Numbered from the stretch's first letter, positions 32,261-40,555 are shown. The stretch: 64,000 bases of DNA from JBHFEI01 sp041928815 (GCF_041928815.1 NZ_JBHFEI010000004.1:124001-188000), one strand, 5' to 3'. The notes: generated by a model from the sequence alone, not told the origin. Numbers and translations are program-made.

Positions 32261-32407
32261 AGTCGGAGACATGGGCGAACGGCCCGGCGCCAAGGCCGGT
32301 GGGCTTGGCTGATCTCCTCTAGACGGCGGCAATCATGACAGCGATGGAGCGTTCGGCCGGCGCGCCTTCGCGCGGCGGAGCGGATCCGTGTTTGCGGAGA
32401 CGGGACG

Positions 32408-32917
32408 ATGGGTCGGGCGGTGGATGCGGCGGTGGATGCGGTCAGTGCGGACCTCTTCGGCTTCTGGGGGCCGGCGGAGGCCTATGACGGGAACGGCCCG
32501 GTTGTGGTCGTCGGTGCCGTGCTCGACACCAAGGGCGAAATCGACGCGGACGGGACACGGCCGCTGCAGGACATGCTCAACGGCATGACCAAGGAACTGC
32601 GCGAGCAGCTCCAGCTGTTCCAGCGGCTGCGGCGGCAGGCCGAGGCCGATGCCGCCACCGAGGGGCTCGACCGCAAGCAGGCGCAGGCCGACGCCAAGGC
32701 GGCGCTCGAGGCGCTGCAGCTGATCATCCGGACGCTCGAGAAGATCGACGCGATGCAGCGGACGATCGCCGCCGACCGGCGCCGCACCGCCGAGGCGGGC
32801 GAGGAGGCCGATTATGCCCGTCTCGTCGCCCTGTTCGAGCGCCGGGTCGAGGAGCGGGCGATCGCGCTGGTCGCGGCGCGCACGGGAGAACCCGGGCCGC
32901 CGGACGGAGCCGGATGA
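32408..32917 (+). CDS. GTA first gene, putative small terminase subunit (gp1)
   Basis: 169 residues. The central part (about 53-125) is a run of heptad-like helices, LREQLQLFQRLRRQAEADA through LQLIIRTLEKIDAMQRTI, as in coiled-coil-rich small terminases. It sits in the gp1 position just before the large terminase; in RcGTA gp1 was shown to be the small terminase. The N-terminus (ADLFGFWGPAEAYDG) is not a clear helix-turn-helix, in keeping with GTAs packing DNA without sequence preference. Shine-Dalgarno GGAGAC is 8 nt upstream. Assigned by position and helix content. Confidence 0.6.
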   Translation: MGRAVDAAVDAVSADLFGFWGPAEAYDGNGPVVVVGAVLDTKGEIDADGTRPLQDMLNGMTKELREQLQLFQRLRRQAEADAATEGLDRKQAQADAKAALEALQLIIRTLEKIDAMQRTIAADRRRTAEAGEEADYARLVALFERRVEERAIALVAARTGEPGPPDGAG

Positions 32918-33222
32918 GGCGGCGCGGGCGCGGCGGCAAGGCGGACACGCACGCGACGAAGGCATGGATCGCAGCGACGGAGCGGATCGTGACGGACCAA
33001 CGGACGCGCTTCGACGCCATCATGCAGACCCATGCGCAGACCATGACCGGAGGGCGCGACCTCCTGGAGCGCGCGGGCGCCACCTTAGAGAATGTCTCGC
33101 AAAACTGTGCAGCGGTTTTGCGAAAAGACACGCGTAAAAACAAAGACCTAAAGTGTACGAGCGAATCTGAAAGATCGCGACACGCTTTAGCCGGAGACCG
33201 GACGGATGCAGCGCGAGCGGAC
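32914..33222 (+). CDS. short GTA open frame, fused in frame to terL through a repeat
   Basis: 103 codons without a stop of their own. The ATG at 32914 overlaps the previous stop in ATGA, the usual coupling of this cluster, so translation from here is likely. The first ~58 residues (TKAWIAATERIVTDQRTRFD and so on) are helical and phage-like; the next ~31 are encoded by the dispersed repeat (33093-33184) and read on into terL. Either a small separate gene lost its stop when the repeat arrived, or terL now has a long N-terminal extension (528 residues in total). I cannot tell which. Confidence 0.4.
33087..33190. repeat. dispersed ~93 bp repeat, copy 2, inside the GTA cluster
   Basis: Core 33093-33184, about 91% identical to 961-1053. 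It keeps a clean inner hairpin CGCAAAAC/GTTTTGCG (33098-33105 with 33119-33126) flanked by TGTCT and AGACA, and the right terminal repeat GACACGCTTTA. It carries no stop codon in the frame linking the short upstream ORF with terL. Confidence 0.85.
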
Positions 33223-34500
33223 ATGGGCGGATCGACGCCGGTCGATGGTGCGGCGGGCGACGGCGGAGCGCCGGCGGAGGCCTGCCTGCGGCGCTTCCTC
33301 CACGACTGGCGCTTCCTCGGGCGGCCGGAGCAGATGGCGCCGGAGGGCGACTGGCGCGTCTGGCTGATGATGGGCGGGCGCGGCTCGGGCAAGACGCGGG
33401 CGGGCGCCGAATGGGTGCAGGCAACGGCGACGGCGACGGCGGGCCTGCGCATCGCGCTGGTGGCCGAAACGCTCGGCGACGCGCGCGAGGTGATGGTCGA
33501 CGGGGTCTCCGGCATCTGCGCCATCGCGCGGCGTATGGCGCCGGATTTCGAGGCGTCGCGGCGCAGGCTCGTCTGGCCGAACGGCTCGATCGCGCAGATC
33601 TTCTCGTCGGAAGATCCGGAAAGCCTGCGCGGACCCCAGTTCCACGCCGCCTGGTGCGACGAACTCGGAAAATGGCGACATCCGCAGGAGACCTTCGACA
33701 TGCTGCAATTCGCGCTGCGCCTCGGCGAGCAGCCGCGGATGCTGGTGACGACGACGCCGCGACCGATCCCGCTCCTGAAAGCGCTGACCGGCGAGCCCTC
33801 GACGGTGCTCCGGCGCATCCGCACGGTCGACAATGCGGACAATCTCTCCGCCGGGTTCGTCGCGGCGATGCAGGCCCGCTATGGCGGCACGCGGCTCGGA
33901 CGGCAGGAGCTCGGCGGCGAGATGATCGCCGACCGCACCGACGGGCTGTGGTCGCGCGAGCGGATCGAGGCGCTGGTGCGGCGCGACGGCGCCGCGACGG
34001 GGCGCATCGTTGTCGCCGTCGATCCGCCGGCGGCGGCGGGCCGGCAGTCCTGCTGCGGCATCGTCGTCGCCGGGCTTGCGGCGGACGGTCGCGGCGTAGT
34101 GCTGGCCGACGCGTCCGTCGAGGGCGCGGGACCGGCGGTCTGGGCACAGGCGGTCAGCCGCGCCTATCGCCGCTTCGGCGCCGACCGGGTGGTCGCGGAA
34201 ATCAACCAGGGCGGCGACATGGTGGCGGCGGTGCTGGCGAGCGTCGATCCCTCGCTTCCCGTCTCGTCGGTGCGGGCGACGCGCGGCAAATGGCTGCGCG
34301 CCGAGCCTGTGGCGGCGCTCTACGAGCAGGGGCGGGTGGTGCATGCCGGGCATTTCCCGGCGCTGGAGGACCAGATGTGCGATTTCGGGCCGGAGGGCCT
34401 CTCCTCCGGGCGCTCGCCGGACCGGCTCGATGCGCTGGTCTGGGCGCTGACGGCGCTGATGATCGACACCGGCGCCGAGCCGCGGGTGCGGGAGCTCTGA
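33223..34500 (+). CDS. terL: GTA large terminase (gp2)
   Basis: 425 residues, the DNA-packaging motor. The ATPase has Walker A GGRGSGKT (residues 51-58, Lys57), Walker B-like HAAWCDELGKW and the coupling region VTTTPRPIPLLKAL. The RNase H-like nuclease domain has acidic residues in IVVAVDPPAAAG, RVVAEINQGGDMV and RLDALVWALTA. The family start LRRFLHDWRFLGRPEQ fits the ATG at 33223; the frame is open further upstream to 32914. In GTAs this motor fills heads with random host DNA. Confidence 0.93.
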   Translation: MGGSTPVDGAAGDGGAPAEACLRRFLHDWRFLGRPEQMAPEGDWRVWLMMGGRGSGKTRAGAEWVQATATATAGLRIALVAETLGDAREVMVDGVSGICAIARRMAPDFEASRRRLVWPNGSIAQIFSSEDPESLRGPQFHAAWCDELGKWRHPQETFDMLQFALRLGEQPRMLVTTTPRPIPLLKALTGEPSTVLRRIRTVDNADNLSAGFVAAMQARYGGTRLGRQELGGEMIADRTDGLWSRERIEALVRRDGAATGRIVVAVDPPAAAGRQSCCGIVVAGLAADGRGVVLADASVEGAGPAVWAQAVSRAYRRFGADRVVAEINQGGDMVAAVLASVDPSLPVSSVRATRGKWLRAEPVAALYEQGRVVHAGHFPALEDQMCDFGPEGLSSGRSPDRLDALVWALTALMIDTGAEPRVREL

Positions 34501-34524
34501 TCCCCCCTCCGCCGTCTGTGACGA

Positions 34525-34662
34525 CTACTGGTCGCGGGGCGTGGGCGGGGTCGGCCGGGACGGCTCGCGCATCTGGCGCCATTCATTTTCGAAGCGCTGA
34601 ATGAGGGCGGGCGATACCGTGTTCGGCTTGAGGTCGACATCGGTCGTGGTCTGGGTCGTCAT
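34525..34662 (-). CDS. small antisense-strand protein within the GTA cluster
   Basis: 45 residues, hydrophilic: MTTQTTTDVDLKPNTVSP, then IQRFENEWRQMREP and a Pro-rich end. The only minus-strand gene I support within the cluster. It has a strong Shine-Dalgarno GGGAGAG 6 nt before the ATG, and its leader is the AT-rich island 34680-34790, which could hold a divergent promoter. No family is recognised. The ribosome site and codon use make it likely to be translated; its role, perhaps regulatory, is unknown. Confidence 0.55.
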   Translation of the reverse strand: MTTQTTTDVDLKPNTVSPALIQRFENEWRQMREPSRPTPPTPRDQ

Positions 34663-34791
34663 GGTGCTCTCCCGGAATGGTGGTGCGGCGATACGCGTCT
34701 CACGCGCCGAATTTCTTGTAAAGATCCAAGAAAAATCCTTAAACGATTTAAAAATCCTCAAATCGATTGAAACTTGCGGTGGGGTTAACGC
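34663..34791. promoter_or_regulatory. AT-rich island, probable divergent promoter region
   Basis: 129 bp between the antisense small gene and the endolysin gene. 34710-34775 is very AT-rich for this genome (TTCTTGTAAAGATCC, then CCTTAAACGATTTAAAAATC and CGATTGAAACTTG). Several -10-like words are present on both strands, but no single promoter stands out. It suggests that the endolysin can be expressed apart from the main GTA transcript. Confidence 0.45.
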
Positions 34792-35424
34792 ATGATTGTC
34801 GACCGGAGTTCCTTTTTCGACCGGGTACGTACCTCGCTGTTTGGCGGGCGTCTCGGCGCGGCGCAGGTCGCGGGCATCGAACGCATCCTCGACCGATTCG
34901 AAGCGGACTGGCCGGACGGCGATCCGCGCTTCCTCGCCTATATCCTCGCCACCGCCCATCACGAGACCGGGCGGGCGATGGTGGCGGTCGAGGAAAACCT
35001 CAACTACTCCGCCGCGCGGTTGCGGGCGGTGTTCCCACGTCGCTTTTCCGTGGCCGAAGCGGCCGCCTATCAGCACCGGCCCGAACGGATCGCCAACCGC
35101 GTCTATGGCGGGCGGCTCGGCAACGGGCCCGAGGCCTCCGGCGACGGCTGGCGTTTTCGCGGACGCGGGCTGGTGCAGATCACCGGCCGGGCGAACTACG
35201 CGACTTACGGGATCGTCGAGCGGCTCGAGGCGGCGATGGAGCCGGACACGGCGGCGCGCATCCTGATCGACGGCATGGTCCACGGCCGTTTCACCGGCAT
35301 GCGCCTTGCCGACCGGTTCACGGCGACGGGAAGCGACTGGGTCGGGGCCCGCCGCATCGTCAACGGCCTCGACTGCGCCGAGGCGATCGCGGGCTATGGC
35401 CGGCTCTACCGCGACGCACTTTGA
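34792..35424 (+). CDS. GH19 chitinase-like endolysin
   Basis: 210 residues. Glycoside hydrolase family 19-like lysozyme: the catalytic Glu is in LATAHHETGRAMVAVEE (E58; second acid E67 or E68), and SGDGWRFRGRGLVQITGRAN is the family's substrate-groove signature. Such enzymes from phages cut peptidoglycan glycan strands for host lysis. No signal peptide or membrane span is present, so it needs a holin; a holin-like gene ends the cluster. In R. capsulatus the GTA lysis genes are elsewhere in the genome, so its place between terL and portal is notable. Confidence 0.88.
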   Translation: MIVDRSSFFDRVRTSLFGGRLGAAQVAGIERILDRFEADWPDGDPRFLAYILATAHHETGRAMVAVEENLNYSAARLRAVFPRRFSVAEAAAYQHRPERIANRVYGGRLGNGPEASGDGWRFRGRGLVQITGRANYATYGIVERLEAAMEPDTAARILIDGMVHGRFTGMRLADRFTATGSDWVGARRIVNGLDCAEAIAGYGRLYRDAL

Positions 35425-35445
35425 CATTTCAACGGGATCATCACG

Positions 35446-36591
35446 ATGAGATACGGATTTCGTCTGCCCTGGCGCCGCGCGCCCGTGCCGGAGACCAAGG
35501 CCGCGCACGGCTTCGTCGCCTTCCAGGAGGAGATGCAGGCGCGCTGGACGGGGCGTTCCTACGAGAGCCTGGCGCGCGAGGGCTTCATGCGCAATCCCGC
35601 CGCCTACCGGGCGATGCGGCTGGTCTCGGAGGCGGCCGCCGCTGTGCCGCTGCTGCTTTATGACGGGGCGGAGGAGCTGGACACCCATCCGCTCCTCGCC
35701 CTTCTCGCCCGGCCGAACGGCCGGATGGGGGGCGTCGATTTCCTCGAGACGCTTTACGGGCACCTGCTGCTCTCGGGCAATGCCTATGTCGAGGCGGTGG
35801 CGCTCGACGGGAGCCTTCGCGAGCTGCATCTGCTGCGGCCCGACCGGATGTCGGTGCTCGCGGCGGCGGACGGCTGGCCGGAGGCCTACGAATACTGGGT
35901 CGGCGGACGAGCGCGGCGCCATGCGGCCGAGGACGGCATGCTGCTGCACCTGCGGCTCTTTCACCCGCTCGACGACCGGCTCGGCTTTCCGCCGCTGGCG
36001 GCGGCGCAAGTTGCCCTCGATCTTTCCAATGCGGCGGCGGCCTGGAACAAGGCGCTGCTCGACAATTCCGCCCGGCCTTCCGGCGCGCTCGTCTACCAGC
36101 CGAAGGAGGGCGGCAACCTGACCGCCGACCAGTTCGAGCGGCTGAAGAGCGAGCTGGAGGAGGGCTATTCCGGCCCGGCGCGCGCGGGACGGCCGCTGCT
36201 GCTCGAGGGCGGGCTCGACTGGAAGGCGATGAGCCTCTCGCCGAAGGACATGGATTTCGTCGAGGCGAGGAACGGCGCGGCGCGCGATATCGCGCTCGCC
36301 TTCGGCGTGCCGCCGATGCTGCTCGGCATTCCCGGCGACAACACCTATGCCAACTACCAGGAGGCGAACCGCGCCTTCTACCGGCTGACCGTGCTGCCGA
36401 TGATCGGGCGGACCCTGTCGACGCTCTCGGCCTTCCTCGCCCGCTGGCACGGCGGCGACCTGCGGCTCGTGCCCGACCTCGACCAGGTCTCCGCGCTCTC
36501 CGTCGAGCGCAGCGAGGTCTGGTCGCGGCTGAAGGAGGCGGATTTCCTCACCGAAGCCGAAAAGCGGCAGGCGGTCGGCTATTCGGAATAG
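35446..36591 (+). CDS. GTA portal protein (gp3, HK97 family)
   Basis: 381 residues. HK97-type portal, marked by NPAAYRAMRLVSEAAAAVPL, LYGHLLLSGNAYVEAVALDG, then FGVPPMLLGIPGDNTYANYQ and YRLTVLPMIGRTLSTL. Twelve copies form the ring through which DNA enters and leaves the head. Starts 21 nt after the endolysin stop. Length fits the RcGTA gp3 class. Confidence 0.95.
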   Translation: MRYGFRLPWRRAPVPETKAAHGFVAFQEEMQARWTGRSYESLAREGFMRNPAAYRAMRLVSEAAAAVPLLLYDGAEELDTHPLLALLARPNGRMGGVDFLETLYGHLLLSGNAYVEAVALDGSLRELHLLRPDRMSVLAAADGWPEAYEYWVGGRARRHAAEDGMLLHLRLFHPLDDRLGFPPLAAAQVALDLSNAAAAWNKALLDNSARPSGALVYQPKEGGNLTADQFERLKSELEEGYSGPARAGRPLLLEGGLDWKAMSLSPKDMDFVEARNGAARDIALAFGVPPMLLGIPGDNTYANYQEANRAFYRLTVLPMIGRTLSTLSAFLARWHGGDLRLVPDLDQVSALSVERSEVWSRLKEADFLTEAEKRQAVGYSE

Positions 36592-36896
36592 CGTTTCCGG
36601 CCGGACTGGCTGCGATCGAGCGCGGATATCGGAAAATTCATTGAATACAAGAGGATGGAGAATTTCCGAGGATCCGGTGACCGCGGGAAACGTTTCCGGA
36701 AAGACGTTCTCCGTCAGTGGTTTGCCGCGGGCAGGCGATTCCGGGTCTCAATGCGCCCCTCGAAAGAGGATGAGGCGGCGGAATCGCTTTCTGAGCAAAA
36801 CGCGGCAAACCCTGGCGGCGACTCCGGCTTTTCGCTCCGGCAGACCGGCCCGGCGGGCCTTGGCAACGCTTTCATCATCGCATGAGGACCTTAACG
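36592..36896 (+). other. unexplained 305 bp gap in the GTA cluster
   Basis: No supported gene in an otherwise packed cluster. Short open frames (36655-36885 and 36641-36904) have poor ribosome sites and no family features. An imperfect inverted repeat GGAAAATTC/GAATTTCC flanks 36631-36664. It may be remnant sequence or hold a local regulatory site. Confidence 0.4.
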
Positions 36897-37208
36897 ATGG
36901 CTGACATCGGCAATGACGGCCTGTGGGTCGCGCGCGGCGTCGGCGCGGCGGCCGGCGCCGCGGTGGCGCTCGCCTACATGCTGCCGAAGGGCAGGCGCGA
37001 GGCGGCGTCGCGCTTCTTCACCGCGCTTGCCTGCGGCCTCGTCTTCGGCGGGCCGGCGGGCGTCTGGCTCGCAGGGCGCCTCGGGATCGCCGGCGACCTG
37101 ACGGCCTTCGAGACGCTTCTCAGCGGTTCGGCCGCCGCCAGCCTTTCCGCCTGGTGGACGCTCGGCGCGCTTGTGCGCACGGCGGAACGTTTCGGCCGGC
37201 GCGGCTAG
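36897..37208 (+). CDS. small GTA-cluster membrane protein (DUF6107-like)
   Basis: 103 residues with three likely membrane or hydrophobic segments: GVGAAAGAAVALAYMLPKG, FFTALACGLVFGGPAGVWLA and SGSAAASLSAWWTLGALV. It lies between portal and protease, a spot where related clusters carry small, poorly conserved genes; I recall this type as DUF6107. A second holin-like role is possible but there is no direct sign. The start at 36897 has AGGA 9 nt upstream, preferred over the ATG at 36882. Confidence 0.6.
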   Translation: MADIGNDGLWVARGVGAAAGAAVALAYMLPKGRREAASRFFTALACGLVFGGPAGVWLAGRLGIAGDLTAFETLLSGSAAASLSAWWTLGALVRTAERFGRRG

Positions 37209-37241
37209 CACCTCCCCCTAATCCTGAACATGGAGACATGC

Positions 37242-37820
37242 ATGATCACCGACGACCTTCCGGTCTGGCGGACGAAGGCCTATGCGCCGCTGTCGATCTC
37301 GACCGTCGGGGCCGAGGGACGCTTCACCGGCTATGCCAGCCTCTTTGGCGAGGTGGACCTCGGCAAGGACGCGATCGAGCCCGGCGCCTTCTCGAAATCG
37401 CTGGTGAAGCGCGGTGCCTCGGGCGTGCGCATGCTGTTCCAGCACGATCCGGCCGAGCCGATCGGCGCCTGGAAGACGATCCGCGAGGACGAACGCGGCC
37501 TTTTCGTCGAGGGCCAGCTGGCGATCGGCGTGGAGCGGGCACGCGAGGTGTACCAGCTGCTCAAGGGCCGGGCGCTCGACGGGCTTTCGGTCGGCTTCCA
37601 GACGCTGCGCTCGCGCACCGACCGGGGCAGCGGCGTGCGCCGCATCCTCGAGGCCGATCTCTGGGAGATCTCGATCGTCACCTTCCCGATGCTGCCTTCG
37701 GCGCGGGTCTCGAACGTGAAGAATGCGCGGTGGTTCCGCGACCGGGAAACCGAACTCGTCCGCAGCCTGCGGCGGGCCTCCCGGATGTTGAAACGTACCA
37801 TGATGAAGGATGACAGATGA
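37242..37820 (+). CDS. GTA prohead protease (gp4, HK97 U35 family)
   Basis: 192 residues. The HK97 prohead protease fold has its catalytic His68 in MLFQHDPAEPIGAW and Ser116 in LDGLSVGFQT; GYASLFGEVDLGKDAIEPGA is the typical N-terminal strand. It trims the capsid protein's N-terminal scaffold during head maturation. The start at 37242 has GGAG 6 nt upstream; an ATG at 37230 overlaps that site. The end overlaps the capsid start by four bases (ATGA). Confidence 0.92.
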   Translation: MITDDLPVWRTKAYAPLSISTVGAEGRFTGYASLFGEVDLGKDAIEPGAFSKSLVKRGASGVRMLFQHDPAEPIGAWKTIREDERGLFVEGQLAIGVERAREVYQLLKGRALDGLSVGFQTLRSRTDRGSGVRRILEADLWEISIVTFPMLPSARVSNVKNARWFRDRETELVRSLRRASRMLKRTMMKDDR

Positions 37821-39067
37821 CGGACATTCTGACTGCCGCACCGGAAATCAAGTCGGCTCCGGACACTTTCGACAGCGCCTTCGACGACTTCATGCAGGCC
37901 TTCGAGGCCTTCAAGGAGGTGAACGACCGGCGGCTCGGCGAGGTCGAGAAGAAGCTCACCGCCGACGTCGTCACCCGCGACAAGGTCGAGCGCATCAACC
38001 GGGCGATGGACGAGCAGAAGCGGGTGATCGACCAGATGCTGCTGAAGCGTGCCCGGCCGGCGCTCGCCGGAACCGAGCCGGCCGGGCTCGACGATCTGGA
38101 ACACCGCGCCGCCTTCGACAGCTATATCCGCAAGGGCGACGAGCAGGGCCTGCGGGCGCTCGAGCAGAAGGCGATGTCGGTCGGCTCCTCGGCCGATGGC
38201 GGCTATCTGGTTCCCCCGCAGACCGACGGCGAGATCGGCCGCAGGCTCTCCGTCGTCTCGCCGATCCGGGCGCTTGCGACGGTGCGGCAGGTGAGCGGCA
38301 CGGTGCTGAAGAAACCCTTCGCCACGACCGGCTTTGCCGCCGGCTGGGTCGCGGAAACCGGCAGCCGCAGCCAGACGACGACGCCGACGCTTGCGGAAAT
38401 GTCCTTCCCGACCATGGAACTCTACGCCATGCCGGCGGCGACGCCGGCGCTGCTCGACGACACCGCGCTCGACATCGAGGCCTGGATCGCCTCGGAGGTC
38501 GACATCGCCTTCGCCGAGCAGGAGGGCACCGCCTTCGTCACCGGCGACGGAACCAACAAGCCGAAGGGGTTCCTGACCTACACCGCCGTTGCCGACGGCA
38601 GCTGGAGCTGGGGCAATCTCGGCTATGTCGCCACCGGCGCGGCCGGCGCCTTCAAGGCGTCCGGCCCCTCCGACACGCTGGTCGAGACGATCTATGCGCT
38701 GAAGGCGGGCCATCGGCAGAACGCGGTCTTCGTCATGAACCGCAAGACGCAAGGCGACATCCGGAAGTTCAAGGATGCGGACGGCAACTATCTCTGGCAG
38801 CCACCCTCCGGCCCCGGCCAGCCCGCTTCGCTGATGGGCTTTCCGGTGACGGAGGCCGAGGACATGCCCGATGTCGGCGCCAATGCGCTTTCGATCGCCT
38901 TCGGCGACTTCCGCTCCGGCTATCTCGTCGTCGACCGCGCCGGCGTGCGGGTGCTGCGCGATCCCTATTCGGCCAAGCCCTATGTGCTCTTCTACACGAC
39001 GAAGCGCGTCGGCGGGGGCGTGCAGAATTTCGAGGCGATCAAGCTGATCAAGTTCGCCGCCTCTTAA
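37817..39067 (+). CDS. GTA major capsid protein (gp5, HK97 fold)
   Basis: 416 residues. Residues 1-~120 are a coiled-coil, charged scaffold region (delta domain), followed by SVGSSADGGYLVPPQ, where mature HK97-type capsids begin. The fold's later parts are visible in EQEGTAFVTGDGTNKPKGFL, VFVMNRKTQGDIRKFKDADG and SIAFGDFRSGYLVVDRAGVR. Forms the shell of the particle. Two strong hairpins follow the stop, perhaps holding capsid mRNA at a higher level than the genes downstream. Confidence 0.95.
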   Translation: MTDILTAAPEIKSAPDTFDSAFDDFMQAFEAFKEVNDRRLGEVEKKLTADVVTRDKVERINRAMDEQKRVIDQMLLKRARPALAGTEPAGLDDLEHRAAFDSYIRKGDEQGLRALEQKAMSVGSSADGGYLVPPQTDGEIGRRLSVVSPIRALATVRQVSGTVLKKPFATTGFAAGWVAETGSRSQTTTPTLAEMSFPTMELYAMPAATPALLDDTALDIEAWIASEVDIAFAEQEGTAFVTGDGTNKPKGFLTYTAVADGSWSWGNLGYVATGAAGAFKASGPSDTLVETIYALKAGHRQNAVFVMNRKTQGDIRKFKDADGNYLWQPPSGPGQPASLMGFPVTEAEDMPDVGANALSIAFGDFRSGYLVVDRAGVRVLRDPYSAKPYVLFYTTKRVGGGVQNFEAIKLIKFAAS

Positions 39068-39081
39068 GCGGCGCGCGCCTT

Positions 39082-39144
39082 CCCGCCGGCCTGTTCCCGG
39101 GCGGCGGGACGGCGGACGCGGCTTTCCCTCCCGGCCGCGTCCGC
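39082..39144 (+). other. two hairpins after the capsid gene
   Basis: First stem CCCGCC/GGCGGG (39082-39087 with 39103-39108); second stem GCGGACGCGG/CCGCGTCCGC, a perfect 10 bp (39112-39121 with 39135-39144). No T-run follows, so they are more likely mRNA-stabilising or weak Rho-type stops than strict terminators. Confidence 0.5.
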
Positions 39145-39173
39145 CAACGAAACAGAATTTCCGGAGAGATCCC

Positions 39174-39743
39174 ATGACGATTGCCGAACTGACGGCGCCC
39201 GCGACGGAGCCGCTGACGCTGGACGAGGCGAAGGCGCATCTGCGCATCGACCTCGACGCGGAGGACGAACTGATCGCCGGCCTGATCGCCGCCGCCCGCG
39301 CGCATCTCGAAAACGAGACGGGGCTCGCGCTGATGGCGCGGACCTTCCGGCTCTATCGCGACGACTGGCCGGCCTCCGGCATCGTCGAGATCGGCCGCTG
39401 GCCGGTCACCGCCATCGAGGCGGTCACCGTCTATGACGGCGACGGGGTGGCGATCGCGCCCGCGCTCGGCGCCGCGCGGCTCGACGGGCAGGCGCGGCCG
39501 GCACGGCTCTTCCTGCCCGAGCGACCGTTGCCGGGCGTGGAGGTGAACGGCATCGAGATCGATTTCACCGCGGGCTTCGGCGAAACCGGCGCGGACGTGC
39601 CGGACGTGCTGAAGCGGGCGATGCTGACCCATGTCGCGGCGATGCATGCCGTTCGCGGCGCCGTCGCGCCCGGCGACCAGCCAGCGGTCGTGCCGGCGGG
39701 ATACCGACGGCTGATCGGTGCCTATCGGAGGGTGGGCCTGTGA
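39174..39743 (+). CDS. GTA head-tail connector (gp6)
   Basis: 189 residues. Matches the phage connector family of HK97 gp6/phiE125 gp8 type: PLTLDEAKAHLRIDLDAEDE, LIAAARAHLENETGLALM, then FTAGFGETGADVPDVLKRAM. It forms the ring between portal and tail. Starts after the hairpins behind the capsid gene and overlaps the adaptor gene by one base. Confidence 0.9.
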   Translation: MTIAELTAPATEPLTLDEAKAHLRIDLDAEDELIAGLIAAARAHLENETGLALMARTFRLYRDDWPASGIVEIGRWPVTAIEAVTVYDGDGVAIAPALGAARLDGQARPARLFLPERPLPGVEVNGIEIDFTAGFGETGADVPDVLKRAMLTHVAAMHAVRGAVAPGDQPAVVPAGYRRLIGAYRRVGL

Positions 39744-40078
39744 TGCGGATCGACCTTCACGATGCCGGGCAGATGAGCGCCCGGCTTTCCCTCGAGGCCT
39801 TTGCCGGTACCGGCGACGGGCAGGGCGGCACGGACGGGGCCTATGCGCCGGTCGCGGCGCTCTGGGCGCGGATCGAGCCGGTGTCGATGGCTGCCGAGGA
39901 ACGGTCCGGCGAGGACGTCGCCGTCGTCACCCATCGCATCTGGCTGCGCTTTCGCCATGACGTCGTCTCCGGAATGCGGCTGACCGGAGCGGGCCGGGTC
40001 TTTTCCGTGCGCGCGACGATCGATCCGGACGAGACGCGGCGCTTCCTTGTCTGCCTCTGCCGGGAGGAACGGCCGTGA
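39743..40078 (+). CDS. GTA head-tail adaptor/stopper (gp7)
   Basis: 111 residues, SPP1 gp16-like head-tail joining family: YAPVAALWARIEPVSMAAEE and HRIWLRFRHDVVSGMRL are typical of the small beta-barrel. It plugs the DNA exit in the head. The ATG lies in TGATG with the previous stop (a GTG at 39740 is also in frame). Overlaps the next gene by four bases. Confidence 0.88.
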   Translation: MRIDLHDAGQMSARLSLEAFAGTGDGQGGTDGAYAPVAALWARIEPVSMAAEERSGEDVAVVTHRIWLRFRHDVVSGMRLTGAGRVFSVRATIDPDETRRFLVCLCREERP

Positions 40079-40473
40079 GCGCCGCCTCGGCGCTGCAGGC
40101 GGCGATCTTCGCCAGGCTTTCCGGCGACGCCGACCTGACGGCCGTCGTCGGTGCCGACGGCATCGCGGATCGGCTGGTGCCCCGGACGGCAGCCCCTCGG
40201 ATCGTCATCGCCCGCATCGACAGCCGCGACCGCTCGACGTCGGACGCCCTCGGCGAGGAGCACCTGGTGACGATCGAGGCGCGGGCCGGCGAGGGCGGCC
40301 ACCGCGTGGTCGAGGCGCTCGCGGCGCGGATCGGCGCGCTTCTGACCGCGACGCCGCTCGTGCTCGACGGCTTTGATCTCGTGCTGATCACGGTGCGGCG
40401 CTGCCGGGTCGGGCGCGATCCGCGCGCGAAGGGGCATGTCGCCGAGATGACGGTCCGTGCGCTGACCGAATAG
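40075..40473 (+). CDS. GTA tail terminator (gp8, DUF3168)
   Basis: 132 residues of the DUF3168 family: ALQAAIFARLSGDADLTAVV, then PRIVIARIDSRDRSTSD and GEEHLVTIEARAGEGGHRVV. It caps the tail tube at the head side. ATGA overlap with gp7. Confidence 0.9.
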   Translation: MSAASALQAAIFARLSGDADLTAVVGADGIADRLVPRTAAPRIVIARIDSRDRSTSDALGEEHLVTIEARAGEGGHRVVEALAARIGALLTATPLVLDGFDLVLITVRRCRVGRDPRAKGHVAEMTVRALTE

Positions 40474-40555
40474 CGCGGGCCGTCCCTTTACGATCGCATC
40501 CGGCGTCGCCGAATCGGCCGCGGATGCCACAACCTTGCGGAAGGAACATGGACAG

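Noticed and set aside
32119..32332. N-terminal extension of the MmcQ-family gene to 32332
   Set aside because: The extra 71 residues lie in the AT-rich GTA promoter region and do not belong to the family.
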